Shown here: in pieces, positions 4,908 through 12,696 of the stretch
Layout: each line of letters starts with the position of its first letter
Position numbering within the stretch: position 1 is the stretch's first letter
Origin: JBIOJM01 sp044450785
GTDB lineage: Bacteria > Planctomycetota > Planctomycetia > Isosphaerales > Isosphaeraceae
Assembly: GCA_044450785.1 (NCBI GenBank)
Contig: JBIOJM010000222.1
Span: 1-17,095 of the forward strand
Reading direction: 5' to 3'
DNA: 17,095 nt
Made by a program: the position numbers and the translations under genes
The notes under the pieces: model-generated
Told to the model about the DNA's origin: nothing
Database searches by the model: none
Seen by the model: only the letters and a program-made list of their open reading frames with translations

Positions 4908-7277
4908 TCACGAGCCCGGCCGTGCGGCGGATGCGAGGCCACCCTTGGTCGCACCGAAGCGATTCCGTTCGACGGCGAGTGCATCGACCTCGGCCTTGAG
5001 AGCCTGCGCCCGGGCGAGTGCGGCATCGAGCGGTGCCCTCTTTTCGGCCAGGGCCTTGGCGGCCCCCGCCTTGGCGGCGCTGGCCTGTGCGTGCTCCTTC
5101 TTGACGGCCGTCAAGGCGGCCGTCGCCGTTTGAAGGGCGGAGCGAGCGTCGGCCAGGGCCTTGTCGACCGCCGCTTTATCTTGGCCTGCGTGGTTGAAGG
5201 CGTCGCGGGCCGAGTGCACGCCCAGTGTGGCCGCCTTGGCGGTCGACGAGGCGGTTGCGGCCGTCTGAGGTGCGGCGTTCTTGGCGGCGGTGGCTTGAGC
5301 AAGGGCCTGTGCCGCGGCCGCCTGGCGTGAGCCCGCGCTGGCCAGGGCCTGCACCAGATCGACCGCCTTCTGGGCCTGCTTCGCCAGCTCGGCCGAGGCT
5401 TTTGAGGCGGCCTCGGGCGTGGCCGCGGCCTTGAAGGCCCCAGTCGCGGCGGTCAATGCCGGGTCGTGCGCGGTCTTGCCGGCCAGCGCTTTCTCGGTCG
5501 CCGTCCTGGTTGCGGCAAGGGAATCGGACGCGGTCTTCTCGGCCAGCCCGCTCTGGGCGATTGCCTTCTCGGCCGTTGCCTGCGCCGCCGCGGTCTGCGC
5601 GGCGAGCTGTTCGGCGGCTTGCAGGGTGGTCCGTGCCTCCTCCGTGGCGGCGAGCTTGACCTTCAGTGCCTGCTCGAATTGCTGCACGAGACCAGTCTGC
5701 CTGGCCGTACCCTGTTCGGCCGCCGCAAGCTTGCCGCTCGCCTGGGCGAGGGCGGCATCGGCGGGAGCGATCGCATTCTGGAAGGGAACGAGCTGCTTGG
5801 TCAGCGAGCCCGCCTCGGCCTGGGCGGCCGCAAGCGCCTGCTTCACGTGCTCGATGCGGATCGCGACCGGGGCGGGATTGACCGCCAGGTTCGCGAGCCG
5901 TCGCCCGTCCTTGATGTCCCAAACACGGATCTCGCCGGTCCAGTCGGCGGCAACGACCTTCGATTCGTCGTGGCTGAAGACCGCCTCGAGCGCCAGGTCG
6001 CCGAACGGCTCGAACTCGCGCTGTTTGCCGCCATTCTGGTCCCAGACCCTGACCATGCGATCGCGACCCGTCGTCAGCAGGCGTCCATCCTTGGCGAACC
6101 GGACGGAGGCGACTCCGCCGCCGTGCGCCCCGAACGTCTTGATGTTGCCGCCGTTTTCCATCTCCCAGAGCCGGACGGTGCCATCCTCGCTCGACGAGGC
6201 GACGACGTTCGAGTCGAGCCGCCAACTGATGTCGGTGATGGCCGCCTGGTGCCCGCGCAGGTCGAAGAATTCGCGGCCGGTTTGTGCTTCCCATACGACC
6301 AGGCCGTTGTTGCGATCGCCGGTGGCGAGCAAGACTCCGTCCGGGCTGAACTCGGCGGCCGTGATCCATTCGGTGTGCTTCCTCATTTCCTGCGCCAGCG
6401 ATCCGTCGGCCGTATTGTAAACCCGGACGACCCGGCTCGGCCCGCCGAGTGCGACCTGTCCGTGGTCGGGGCTGATGTCGGCCGCCAGGACCACGTCGTA
6501 CTCCTTGCCGACCTCGAAGACCCGGCTCCCCTTCTTGACGTCCCACCCCACCGCGATCCCAGACTGGCCGCCTCGGCCCCCTCCGGCCAGGAGCAGGTCG
6601 CCGTTGCGGCTGAACTTGAGGACGTAGATCGTGCCCTCGGGAAACGGCAGCACTCCAACCAGGTGATAATCCGTCGTTCGATAAAGCAGCACTTGCTTGT
6701 GACCGGCGATCGCGATCAGGGGAGCCCAGGGGCTCGCGGACATGGCCACGACGGCGCTGGCCTTCGCCTGGGGTACGAACGGCTCGGTCGAAAGTTTCTC
6801 GGGCATCGCCGGCGTGCCGGCCGGCTTGCCCAGCGCCGCGGGGTCCAGCTTGAACTCAAACTTCGGCTTCGCCTTGACCGTAAGGGCGCTGCCCGAGTTC
6901 TCCAGGGCGCCCCCTTCGATCCACTTGCGGATCAGCTCGATCTCGCCGTCCGGGATCTTGGGCGAGTTGGGAGGCATCTTGGGCTCTTCGCGGTGCGAGA
7001 CCGATAGGAAGAGCTGGCTGTTCTCGGCGTTGCCCGGCTCGATCACCTTGCCCGAGCCGCCCCCTTGCATCGCCGAGCCGTAATTGTCGAGGTTCAACCC
7101 CCCTTTTTGTTTATCAGGATTGTGGCAGGTGCCGCACCGGCTGCGGAATACCTGAGAAACGTTGTCCTGATAGGTGACCTTGGACTTGGGAGGATCGGCG
7201 GCGAGACCGACCGAGACAACGCCGAGGAACGGGTATACCAAACCAGAGATAACCACAATCGCAAGCTTCGATCGCAT
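4908..7277 (-). CDS. Exported cytochrome-type protein: PSCyt1 domain, WD40 propeller, long Ala-rich coiled coil
   Basis: I place the start at ATG 7277 rather than the upstream TTG: it puts a signal peptide (MRSKLAIVVISGLVYPFL to about residue 27) at the N-terminus and has GGAG 12 nt upstream. The 789-residue protein has a planctomycete-type cytochrome c domain at about 33-122, with haem motif CGTCH (Cys48, Cys51, His52) and a likely axial Met101 in PKMPPN. A WD40 beta-propeller of about seven blades spans 165-465 (VRLWEMENG, VRVWDQNGG and IRVWDIKDG are typical blade ends). The final 320 residues are very alanine-rich and charged and should form long coiled coils. It lies 24 bp after the DUF1549/DUF1553 gene, so the two are co-transcribed. 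Two diverged pieces of its 3' end occur at 1958-2062 and 2906-3121. Role unproven; a periplasmic scaffold with a redox head is plausible. Confidence 0.9.
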   Translation of the reverse strand: MRSKLAIVVISGLVYPFLGVVSVGLAADPPKSKVTYQDNVSQVFRSRCGTCHNPDKQKGGLNLDNYGSAMQGGGSGKVIEPGNAENSQLFLSVSHREEPKMPPNSPKIPDGEIELIRKWIEGGALENSGSALTVKAKPKFEFKLDPAALGKPAGTPAMPEKLSTEPFVPQAKASAVVAMSASPWAPLIAIAGHKQVLLYRTTDYHLVGVLPFPEGTIYVLKFSRNGDLLLAGGGRGGQSGIAVGWDVKKGSRVFEVGKEYDVVLAADISPDHGQVALGGPSRVVRVYNTADGSLAQEMRKHTEWITAAEFSPDGVLLATGDRNNGLVVWEAQTGREFFDLRGHQAAITDISWRLDSNVVASSSEDGTVRLWEMENGGNIKTFGAHGGGVASVRFAKDGRLLTTGRDRMVRVWDQNGGKQREFEPFGDLALEAVFSHDESKVVAADWTGEIRVWDIKDGRRLANLAVNPAPVAIRIEHVKQALAAAQAEAGSLTKQLVPFQNAIAPADAALAQASGKLAAAEQGTARQTGLVQQFEQALKVKLAATEEARTTLQAAEQLAAQTAAAQATAEKAIAQSGLAEKTASDSLAATRTATEKALAGKTAHDPALTAATGAFKAAATPEAASKASAELAKQAQKAVDLVQALASAGSRQAAAAQALAQATAAKNAAPQTAATASSTAKAATLGVHSARDAFNHAGQDKAAVDKALADARSALQTATAALTAVKKEHAQASAAKAGAAKALAEKRAPLDAALARAQALKAEVDALAVERNRFGATKGGLASAARPGS

Positions 7278-7301
7278 GATCGCTGATCTCTCCAGAGTCA
7301 A

Positions 7302-9803
7302 TTAGTGGTTGAAGAGAAACTCGCGGGAGTTGAGCAAAGCCCAGAAGATGTCTCCGAGCGCCTGGCTTTGATCCTTGCTCTGGCTCAGGATCGGCACGAG
7401 CTTCGCCAGTTCAGCCTTGTCCGGTTTTCGCGACATACAGCGGATGTAGAGGTCCGTGATCCGCTCCTCGGGAAACTTTTTGGTAGTCATGAGCTTCTTG
7501 ATCAACCCTCCCTGCTGCATCTTGGCGTTGACCGTGTCGCCATTGAGCAAGTGCAGGGCCTGCGAGAGCGTCGGCTCCATCTTGACTTCGCACGAGCAAG
7601 GGGTCTGGCGGGTTGACCGGCCGAACGTGGTGAGGAAGTAGGTCGAACGCGTACCGTCCGCGATCTGCACGGCCCGCGCGCCTAACGGCAGACCGTCGAA
7701 CTTGTCCTTGGTGTCGGTGGCTGTACTGATCGTGTCGAGCAGGTTCTCGGCCTTGATCCGCCGGACCAGGGCGTGTGCGAAATTCCGCTCGTCGCCCTCA
7801 TTGCTTGGGTTGCGGTGGGTGGAGCGCTGATAGCTCCGTGAATTGCAGATGTCCCGCACCAGTGCCTTGAGGTTGTACTTGGTGTCGGTAAAGTGCTTGC
7901 CCAGGGCGTCCAGGAGCTCGGCGTTCGACGCCGGGTTGCTGACGCGGAAGTCGTCGATCGGCTCGACGATCCCCGCCCCCATGAAGTGGGCCCACACCCG
8001 GTTGGCGAACGAGGTGGCGAACCACGGATTCTGGGGCGACGCGAGCCACTTGGCAAGCACGACGCGCCGATCCTTGCCGTTCACGTCAGGCGTCGCTCCC
8101 CCCAGGAACTTGGGCGGCATCACGCGGCCGCCAACCGGGTGGTTGACCTCGCCTCCGCCCGAATTGAAGACGATCGTCTCGCGGTAGTCTTCACCCTGCT
8201 TGCGTCCGATCTGGACGAAGAACGCGGCGAAGCTGTAGTAGTCGTTTTGGGTCCAGCGGTCGAACGGGTGGTTGTGGCACTGGGCGCACTGGACCCGGAT
8301 CCCCATGAACACCTGGGCGACGTTTTCGGTCAAGGGGAGCGTCTCGTTGGTGAGCTGGTAGAAGTTGGTGGCGGGGTTCTTGAAAGTGCCTCCGTTCGCG
8401 CCCAACAGCTCCTGGACCATCTCGTCCATCGGCATGTTCTGAGACAGCTTCTCGACGAGCCAGTTGTAGTAGAGGAACATCGCTTTCTGGCTCACGTTTT
8501 TCGTGTAGTCGGTGCGAACCTGAAGCAGCTCGGCCCACTTGGAGACCCAGATTTCGGAGAATTCCTTGCGCTCGAGCAGCTCGTCGATCCACTTCGATCG
8601 TTTGTCCGGTGCGGTCGAGGCCATGAACCGGTTGAATTCCTCGACGGTGGGGGTCAGACCGACGATGTCGATCGCGGCCCTGCGCAGGAACGTCTCGTCG
8701 TCGCACTGACCCGAGGGAGCGATCCTCAGCTTCTTGAGCTTGTCGTTGACCAGCTTGTCGATGTAGTTGACCTCGGGCTCGGCGGGGAAGGTGAAATTCA
8801 ATCCTTTGGGCAGGACGATGAACTGCGAGCCGACGGTGTGGGTCTCGAACCGGGCCATCACGAACGCCTCGCCGCGGTCGCCTGCGGTGACGAGCCCGTC
8901 GGGGCTCACCGGCGCGGCGACGTCGTTGTTGGTCAGGAAGACGGCCAGGCTGGTCACGTCGCGGTCGCTCCCGTCGGAGTACCGCGCCCGCACCGTGAGC
9001 TGCTGGGTCGAGCCTTTACCATCGAGCACGGCCCGTCTGGGATAAAGATCGACGCCCGCCACCGTCGGCAGCTTGGCGGTGTCGTCGTTGGGCGCGCCGG
9101 CCTCGATCCAGCCGTGGATCGTCTGGTACCGCTCGCTGTTGGCCTCGAACCGCTTGCCGCCCGTATGGGGAACGGCGCCCGTCGCCTTATCGAGCATCGT
9201 ACTGTCCGACGGGACGGCGCGGTTGATGCGGCGGCCCACCATCTCCCGGGTGAGCCGGAAGTGGTCACCCTCGGGGTCGAACCCGAAGAGCGAGATGCGG
9301 AACCCGTCCTTCCCCCTGGCTGACCCGTGGCAGCTCCCGGTGTTGCAGCCGGACCGCATGAAGACCGGCATGACGTCGAGCCGGAAGCTGATCGGGGGCT
9401 GGAAGGTCGCCTGCGAGACCTTCACCGGCACGGCGACCGATTTGCCGCCGTACGCGACCGTCAGGGTCGTCGCGCCGTCGGCCGCAGGATAGAAGACGGT
9501 ACCGTGGCGGCGGAGCAATTTCGGATCGGCCGGGTGTATCGACGCCAGACTGGTCACTTCGCGGGTGATCCCGTCAACGAAAGTCGCCTGGACGACGATC
9601 GACTGCCGGTCACGAGCGGAGCTCAATTGAATCGCATCGGGAAAGACTTCGAGCCGCGCCAGCGGTGCCGTTTTCTCGAGTGCGAAGACCTGGTCGGGCA
9701 GCGTGGAGCGATTTCCATCTCGGGCGCGAGCTGGTGCGGCCAGACCGAGCAGGGCGAGGCAAACCAAGGCGGAGCGGGCGATCGGGGACGGGGCGTGGCT
9801 CAT
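7302..9803 (-). CDS. DUF1549/DUF1553 exported cytochrome-type protein with Big_2 domains
   Basis: The 833-residue protein starts at ATG 9803 with AAGGA about 10 nt upstream. Residues 1-28 are a signal peptide ending APARARDG. A Big_2 (bacterial Ig-like) domain at about 50-130 is followed by a cysteine motif, Cys153-NTGS-Cys158-His159, in the setting GCNTGSCHGSARGKDGF, characteristic of this planctomycete group. A second Ig-like segment lies near 240-335. The DUF1549 domain follows, carrying CAQCH (Cys506, Cys509, His510) in QCAQCHNHPFDRW, and DUF1553 ends the protein (WFATSFANRVWAHFMG, then LLNSREFLFNH at the C-terminus). Both cysteine motifs suggest covalent haem, the first with an unusual four-residue spacing. 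Known only as a family expanded in Planctomycetota; no activity is established. The next gene begins 24 bp after its stop. Confidence 0.92.
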   Translation of the reverse strand: MSHAPSPIARSALVCLALLGLAAPARARDGNRSTLPDQVFALEKTAPLARLEVFPDAIQLSSARDRQSIVVQATFVDGITREVTSLASIHPADPKLLRRHGTVFYPAADGATTLTVAYGGKSVAVPVKVSQATFQPPISFRLDVMPVFMRSGCNTGSCHGSARGKDGFRISLFGFDPEGDHFRLTREMVGRRINRAVPSDSTMLDKATGAVPHTGGKRFEANSERYQTIHGWIEAGAPNDDTAKLPTVAGVDLYPRRAVLDGKGSTQQLTVRARYSDGSDRDVTSLAVFLTNNDVAAPVSPDGLVTAGDRGEAFVMARFETHTVGSQFIVLPKGLNFTFPAEPEVNYIDKLVNDKLKKLRIAPSGQCDDETFLRRAAIDIVGLTPTVEEFNRFMASTAPDKRSKWIDELLERKEFSEIWVSKWAELLQVRTDYTKNVSQKAMFLYYNWLVEKLSQNMPMDEMVQELLGANGGTFKNPATNFYQLTNETLPLTENVAQVFMGIRVQCAQCHNHPFDRWTQNDYYSFAAFFVQIGRKQGEDYRETIVFNSGGGEVNHPVGGRVMPPKFLGGATPDVNGKDRRVVLAKWLASPQNPWFATSFANRVWAHFMGAGIVEPIDDFRVSNPASNAELLDALGKHFTDTKYNLKALVRDICNSRSYQRSTHRNPSNEGDERNFAHALVRRIKAENLLDTISTATDTKDKFDGLPLGARAVQIADGTRSTYFLTTFGRSTRQTPCSCEVKMEPTLSQALHLLNGDTVNAKMQQGGLIKKLMTTKKFPEERITDLYIRCMSRKPDKAELAKLVPILSQSKDQSQALGDIFWALLNSREFLFNH

Positions 9804-9866
9804 TGCAGACGAATCCTTTTCTGAGAGACTTCTCCCGGCCTCGACGGCCGTGCCATCGTGACGATT

Positions 9867-9900
9867 CCCCCCCTATCGAAGGGGGGATAATAGGGGGGGG
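9867..9900. repeat. Intergenic C-run/G-run palindromic repeat, copy 2
   Basis: Seven C (9867-9873), TATCGAA, six G (9881-9886), ATAATA, then a run of nine G ending at 9901. It fills most of the 113-bp gap between the PPC/Ig gene and the DUF1549/DUF1553 gene. Same layout as the element at 12427-12456. The first arm pair can form a GC-only hairpin and might attenuate transcription between the two genes. Confidence 0.6.
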
Positions 9901-9916
9901 GTATTCCTCGTAGTAC

Positions 9917-12340
9917 TCACTTGCCGGCAATCTTGGCTTGCTTGCTTTCCAGCCGGAGCTTCTCCAGCCGGGTCAGGGGTTTGGCGGCGGCCGCGGCGGG
10001 CTTGGGAGCAGCGGCGACCGGTGCGGGCGCAGGCGCGTTGGCCTTGGGGGGCAGCGGCACGTCGATCCGCAACGTGCCCGTCCCGATATTATGAACGATC
10101 GGCTCGCCGTTCTGCATGATCACCACCTGGCAGAACAGGCTCGCATGATTGCCCGCCGGCGAGATCTTGTCGGTCTTGATGTGGAAGAGCAGGTCGGTCG
10201 TGTCCTTGGTGATCTTCCTGACGTCCGTGGTGACCTTGTTGGGCAGGCCATACAGGGTGACCTGTGCCTCACCCGGGAAATCGACGGCCTTGGCGACCTT
10301 GATCGCCATGTCGACTTCCTTGCCTTGATCGACGCTGGCAGCCTGATACGTCAGGCCGACAAACGGCGCGGCGATGGTCAGGTTGGCCAGTTGCGTGGAG
10401 ACCAGGATCGGACCGGAGGCGACACCCGAGGCGCCGTTGACCACGATTTTCCAGGTGCGGAGCTCGGCGCCGCCATCGGCGTTGATCGGTATGACCGCCT
10501 CGTTCTGACCGGCCGGAATTGCGATTCCGCCCCCCGAGGCGACGCCGGGGGGATTCCAGGGAAGATAGACCGCGATCGCCGCCGTGAATCCCGGCTTCCG
10601 GACGGCGCGTACCTTCAATCCCATCGAGCCACTCCGGACCAGCGGCACCTTGGGCTCGACGATCTCGATCGTGTAAGGGCATTCCTCGGTGACGGCGACC
10701 GCCAGGCGATCGACGGTCCGCGACCAGACATTGACGTTGTTCTGACCCAGGACGAGCACGGACATCTGCTCGAACTGCGAGGGAACGTTGAGCTTGGCAT
10801 CGACCGGCTTTCCACTGACCTGCGCCAGGGCCGCGGCCAGGGGCGCGTCGGGCTTGGCCGAGAAGAGCACCGGGACGACCGTCTGGCTGGCGACGATCGT
10901 GGGGGCAAGAACGGTCACGCCGGCCGGTAAGCCGCTGACGCCCACGTTCAAATCGCCGCCGAAGTCGGCCCGATTGCCGTAGATCAACATCGCCTGGCGG
11001 TTCCCCTTCGGCACCGCGACCGACATGACCCCCGTTCCCAGCGGGATCTGTTCGGCACTCGTGGTCATGGTGAGCCGAGGAACGACCGGCGTGACCTCGA
11101 TCCGGTAGAAATAATCCGGCCCCCCCTTGCCCAGGTGATCGACGACCCAGATCACGTACTCGGCCGTTTCCGGCGCCTGGAAGCGGAAGAAGCTGTCGGG
11201 CCCGAACGAGTCGTCGGCTCCCACGAGCGCCCCGCCGCCCTTCTTGCCGAGGTACATCACCGAGTCGAGCGGCGAGCGGATCCGCCGGGCGTAGCACTGG
11301 ATGTCGAAGACCTGGCCCTTGGTCGCCTTGAAGACGAACTGGTCGGTATCGCCTGGCTTTTCGATGATGCCGTTGAGCGCCATCGGGGCCTCGAACGGAG
11401 TGGCGTGGGCCTGGTCGTCGTTCGGCTCCTTCTCGATCACGTTCCCGAGCGGCGTGAGGCGAAAGGCGTTGGGATAAGGCGAAAAGCCCTTGTCATCCTG
11501 GCGCTGGATGCCGAAATCGCGCTCGTAGGCCGGGGGGAGCTTGACGGTCGAGGTGGTCTCACCGGCAGGGTCGCCGATCCAGCGCACCGACAGGGTTTCC
11601 CCAGGCTTCGCGCCGGCGGGCATGATCGCCTTGGCACGCGGGAAGTGACCGACGTGCAGCCGGTAGATGCAGCCGCCGTTCCCAGCGTATGCACTCTCTC
11701 GCACCTGAATGATATACTTCCCGTCCTCGGGGGCGATGATCGATGTGAATCCATCCCGCCAGATCAGTGCCGCGTCATCGCTGGCCCCGAGCTCGAACCG
11801 CTTCGAATTCATGATCGCGACGTAGGGATCGAACTCGGAGAGCCCGAGCCGAAGCCCCTCGACCTCCGCCGAGATCCGTTCGCCTTTCTTGGCCTCGACG
11901 ACGAAGTAATCGACGTCCTCGTTGTCGGCCACGCCCGTGACGGTCACATTCATGGCGATCGGCTGGGGTGCCTTGAAATCATTATTGGGCTCGACTTCGT
12001 TGATCTCCTTCAAGTTCCCGACGCTGAAGGTTCGAAGCTCGCTCAAGCCGGTCGCCGTTCTGACCCGCACGTCGTGCAGTCCGAGCAGGCAGTCGGGCGC
12101 GATCTTGATCCTGGCCTTGACGTTGTTGTCGTCAACCTTCTTGAGCGAGACCGTCGTGATCCCCGCCTGGTAGTAGATGATCTCCTGGGCGTCGCCCAAC
12201 CGCGCGCCGGAGAGCGTGACCTCCATTTCGGTCCCGCGCTGGCCGCCCACCGGACGGATGGCGCCCAATGACGGCGTGGCCGCGCGTGCCGACGGCCCGA
12301 CCAGCAACACGAGAACACAAGCTACAAGACGAATTCGCAT
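9917..12340 (-). CDS. Exported protein with IPT-like domain, two PPC domains and Ig-like segments
   Basis: The 807-residue protein has a signal peptide (MRIRLVACVLVLLVGPSARA). Residues 24-105 look like an IPT/TIG-type Ig fold (AIRPVGGQRGTEMEVTLSG). Two bacterial pre-peptidase C-terminal (PPC) domains follow, opening with EVEPNNDFKAPQP near residue 115 and EKEPNDDQAHATPF near residue 300; each has the typical DVDYF or DTDQFVF strand. The rest is Ig-like, beta-rich sequence, ending in a proline/alanine-rich linker and a lysine-rich tail. No catalytic residues are recognised. PPC domains usually aid secretion or bind polysaccharide. It lies between DUF1501 and DUF1549/DUF1553 on the same strand, an arrangement repeated in planctomycetes, which suggests the proteins act together outside the cytoplasm. 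The ribosome site is weak (GAGAA). Confidence 0.88.
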   Translation of the reverse strand: MRIRLVACVLVLLVGPSARAATPSLGAIRPVGGQRGTEMEVTLSGARLGDAQEIIYYQAGITTVSLKKVDDNNVKARIKIAPDCLLGLHDVRVRTATGLSELRTFSVGNLKEINEVEPNNDFKAPQPIAMNVTVTGVADNEDVDYFVVEAKKGERISAEVEGLRLGLSEFDPYVAIMNSKRFELGASDDAALIWRDGFTSIIAPEDGKYIIQVRESAYAGNGGCIYRLHVGHFPRAKAIMPAGAKPGETLSVRWIGDPAGETTSTVKLPPAYERDFGIQRQDDKGFSPYPNAFRLTPLGNVIEKEPNDDQAHATPFEAPMALNGIIEKPGDTDQFVFKATKGQVFDIQCYARRIRSPLDSVMYLGKKGGGALVGADDSFGPDSFFRFQAPETAEYVIWVVDHLGKGGPDYFYRIEVTPVVPRLTMTTSAEQIPLGTGVMSVAVPKGNRQAMLIYGNRADFGGDLNVGVSGLPAGVTVLAPTIVASQTVVPVLFSAKPDAPLAAALAQVSGKPVDAKLNVPSQFEQMSVLVLGQNNVNVWSRTVDRLAVAVTEECPYTIEIVEPKVPLVRSGSMGLKVRAVRKPGFTAAIAVYLPWNPPGVASGGGIAIPAGQNEAVIPINADGGAELRTWKIVVNGASGVASGPILVSTQLANLTIAAPFVGLTYQAASVDQGKEVDMAIKVAKAVDFPGEAQVTLYGLPNKVTTDVRKITKDTTDLLFHIKTDKISPAGNHASLFCQVVIMQNGEPIVHNIGTGTLRIDVPLPPKANAPAPAPVAAAPKPAAAAAKPLTRLEKLRLESKQAKIAGK

Positions 12341-12696
12341 GGGTGATTCTCAGAGTAGTTCAGTGGCGGGTGGCTACTGGGTGGTGGCTCGTGGCTCTCA
12401 TCCCGATATCGTTGCGCGGTTCCTTTCCCCCCGTTGCGAAGGGGGGGCCAGGGGGGTGGTCCCGGCGCGATCAGTCACAATGTCGTCCCATCGAGAAGAA
12501 ATCGATCACTGCAAAGTCGTTTGACCCTCACACCATGAACGGCTACACGAGCCATTTCGACTCGGAATCCGACCGGCCTACCTCGATCCGAGGTCGAGGA
12601 ACATCGGGAACAAGCCGGAACGTGAGTCCCAGCACCTGACTCGAGAGGAGACACCCGGATCCCTCGAGATCGGCTCGCCCCACAAGGGTCCACCGA
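12341..12696. other. Intergenic stretch inside the exported-protein cluster
   Basis: About 355 bp without a supported gene, between the DUF1501 stop and the PPC/Ig start. It holds a C/G-run repeat (12427-12456). A plus-strand frame over 12268-12639 has no ribosome site and no protein character. The length of the gap, compared with the tight spacing of the last two cluster genes, leaves room for a separate promoter for the PPC/Ig gene, but I see no clear -35/-10 pair. Confidence 0.5.
12427..12456. repeat. Intergenic C-run/G-run palindromic repeat, copy 3
   Basis: Six C (12427-12432), GTTGCGAA, seven G (12441-12447), CCA, six G (12451-12456), then TGGT. The linker ends in CGAA as in copy 2, and the second G-run recurs, so these are related elements rather than chance homopolymers. 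Confidence 0.6.

Noticed and set aside
5466..7007. Long plus-strand open frame of 513 codons
   Set aside because: It lies fully antisense to the cytochrome-WD40 gene, whose domains are clear. The plus-strand product is Arg/Gly/Leu-rich without recognisable domains, a usual effect of high-GC codon use.
7893..9323. Plus-strand open frame of 476 codons
   Set aside because: Antisense to the DUF1549/DUF1553 gene, with mirror-type composition and no ribosome site or motif.
9938..12271. Plus-strand frames of 330 and 378 codons
   Set aside because: Antisense to the PPC/Ig gene, which has a signal peptide and two PPC domains. No independent evidence for the plus strand.
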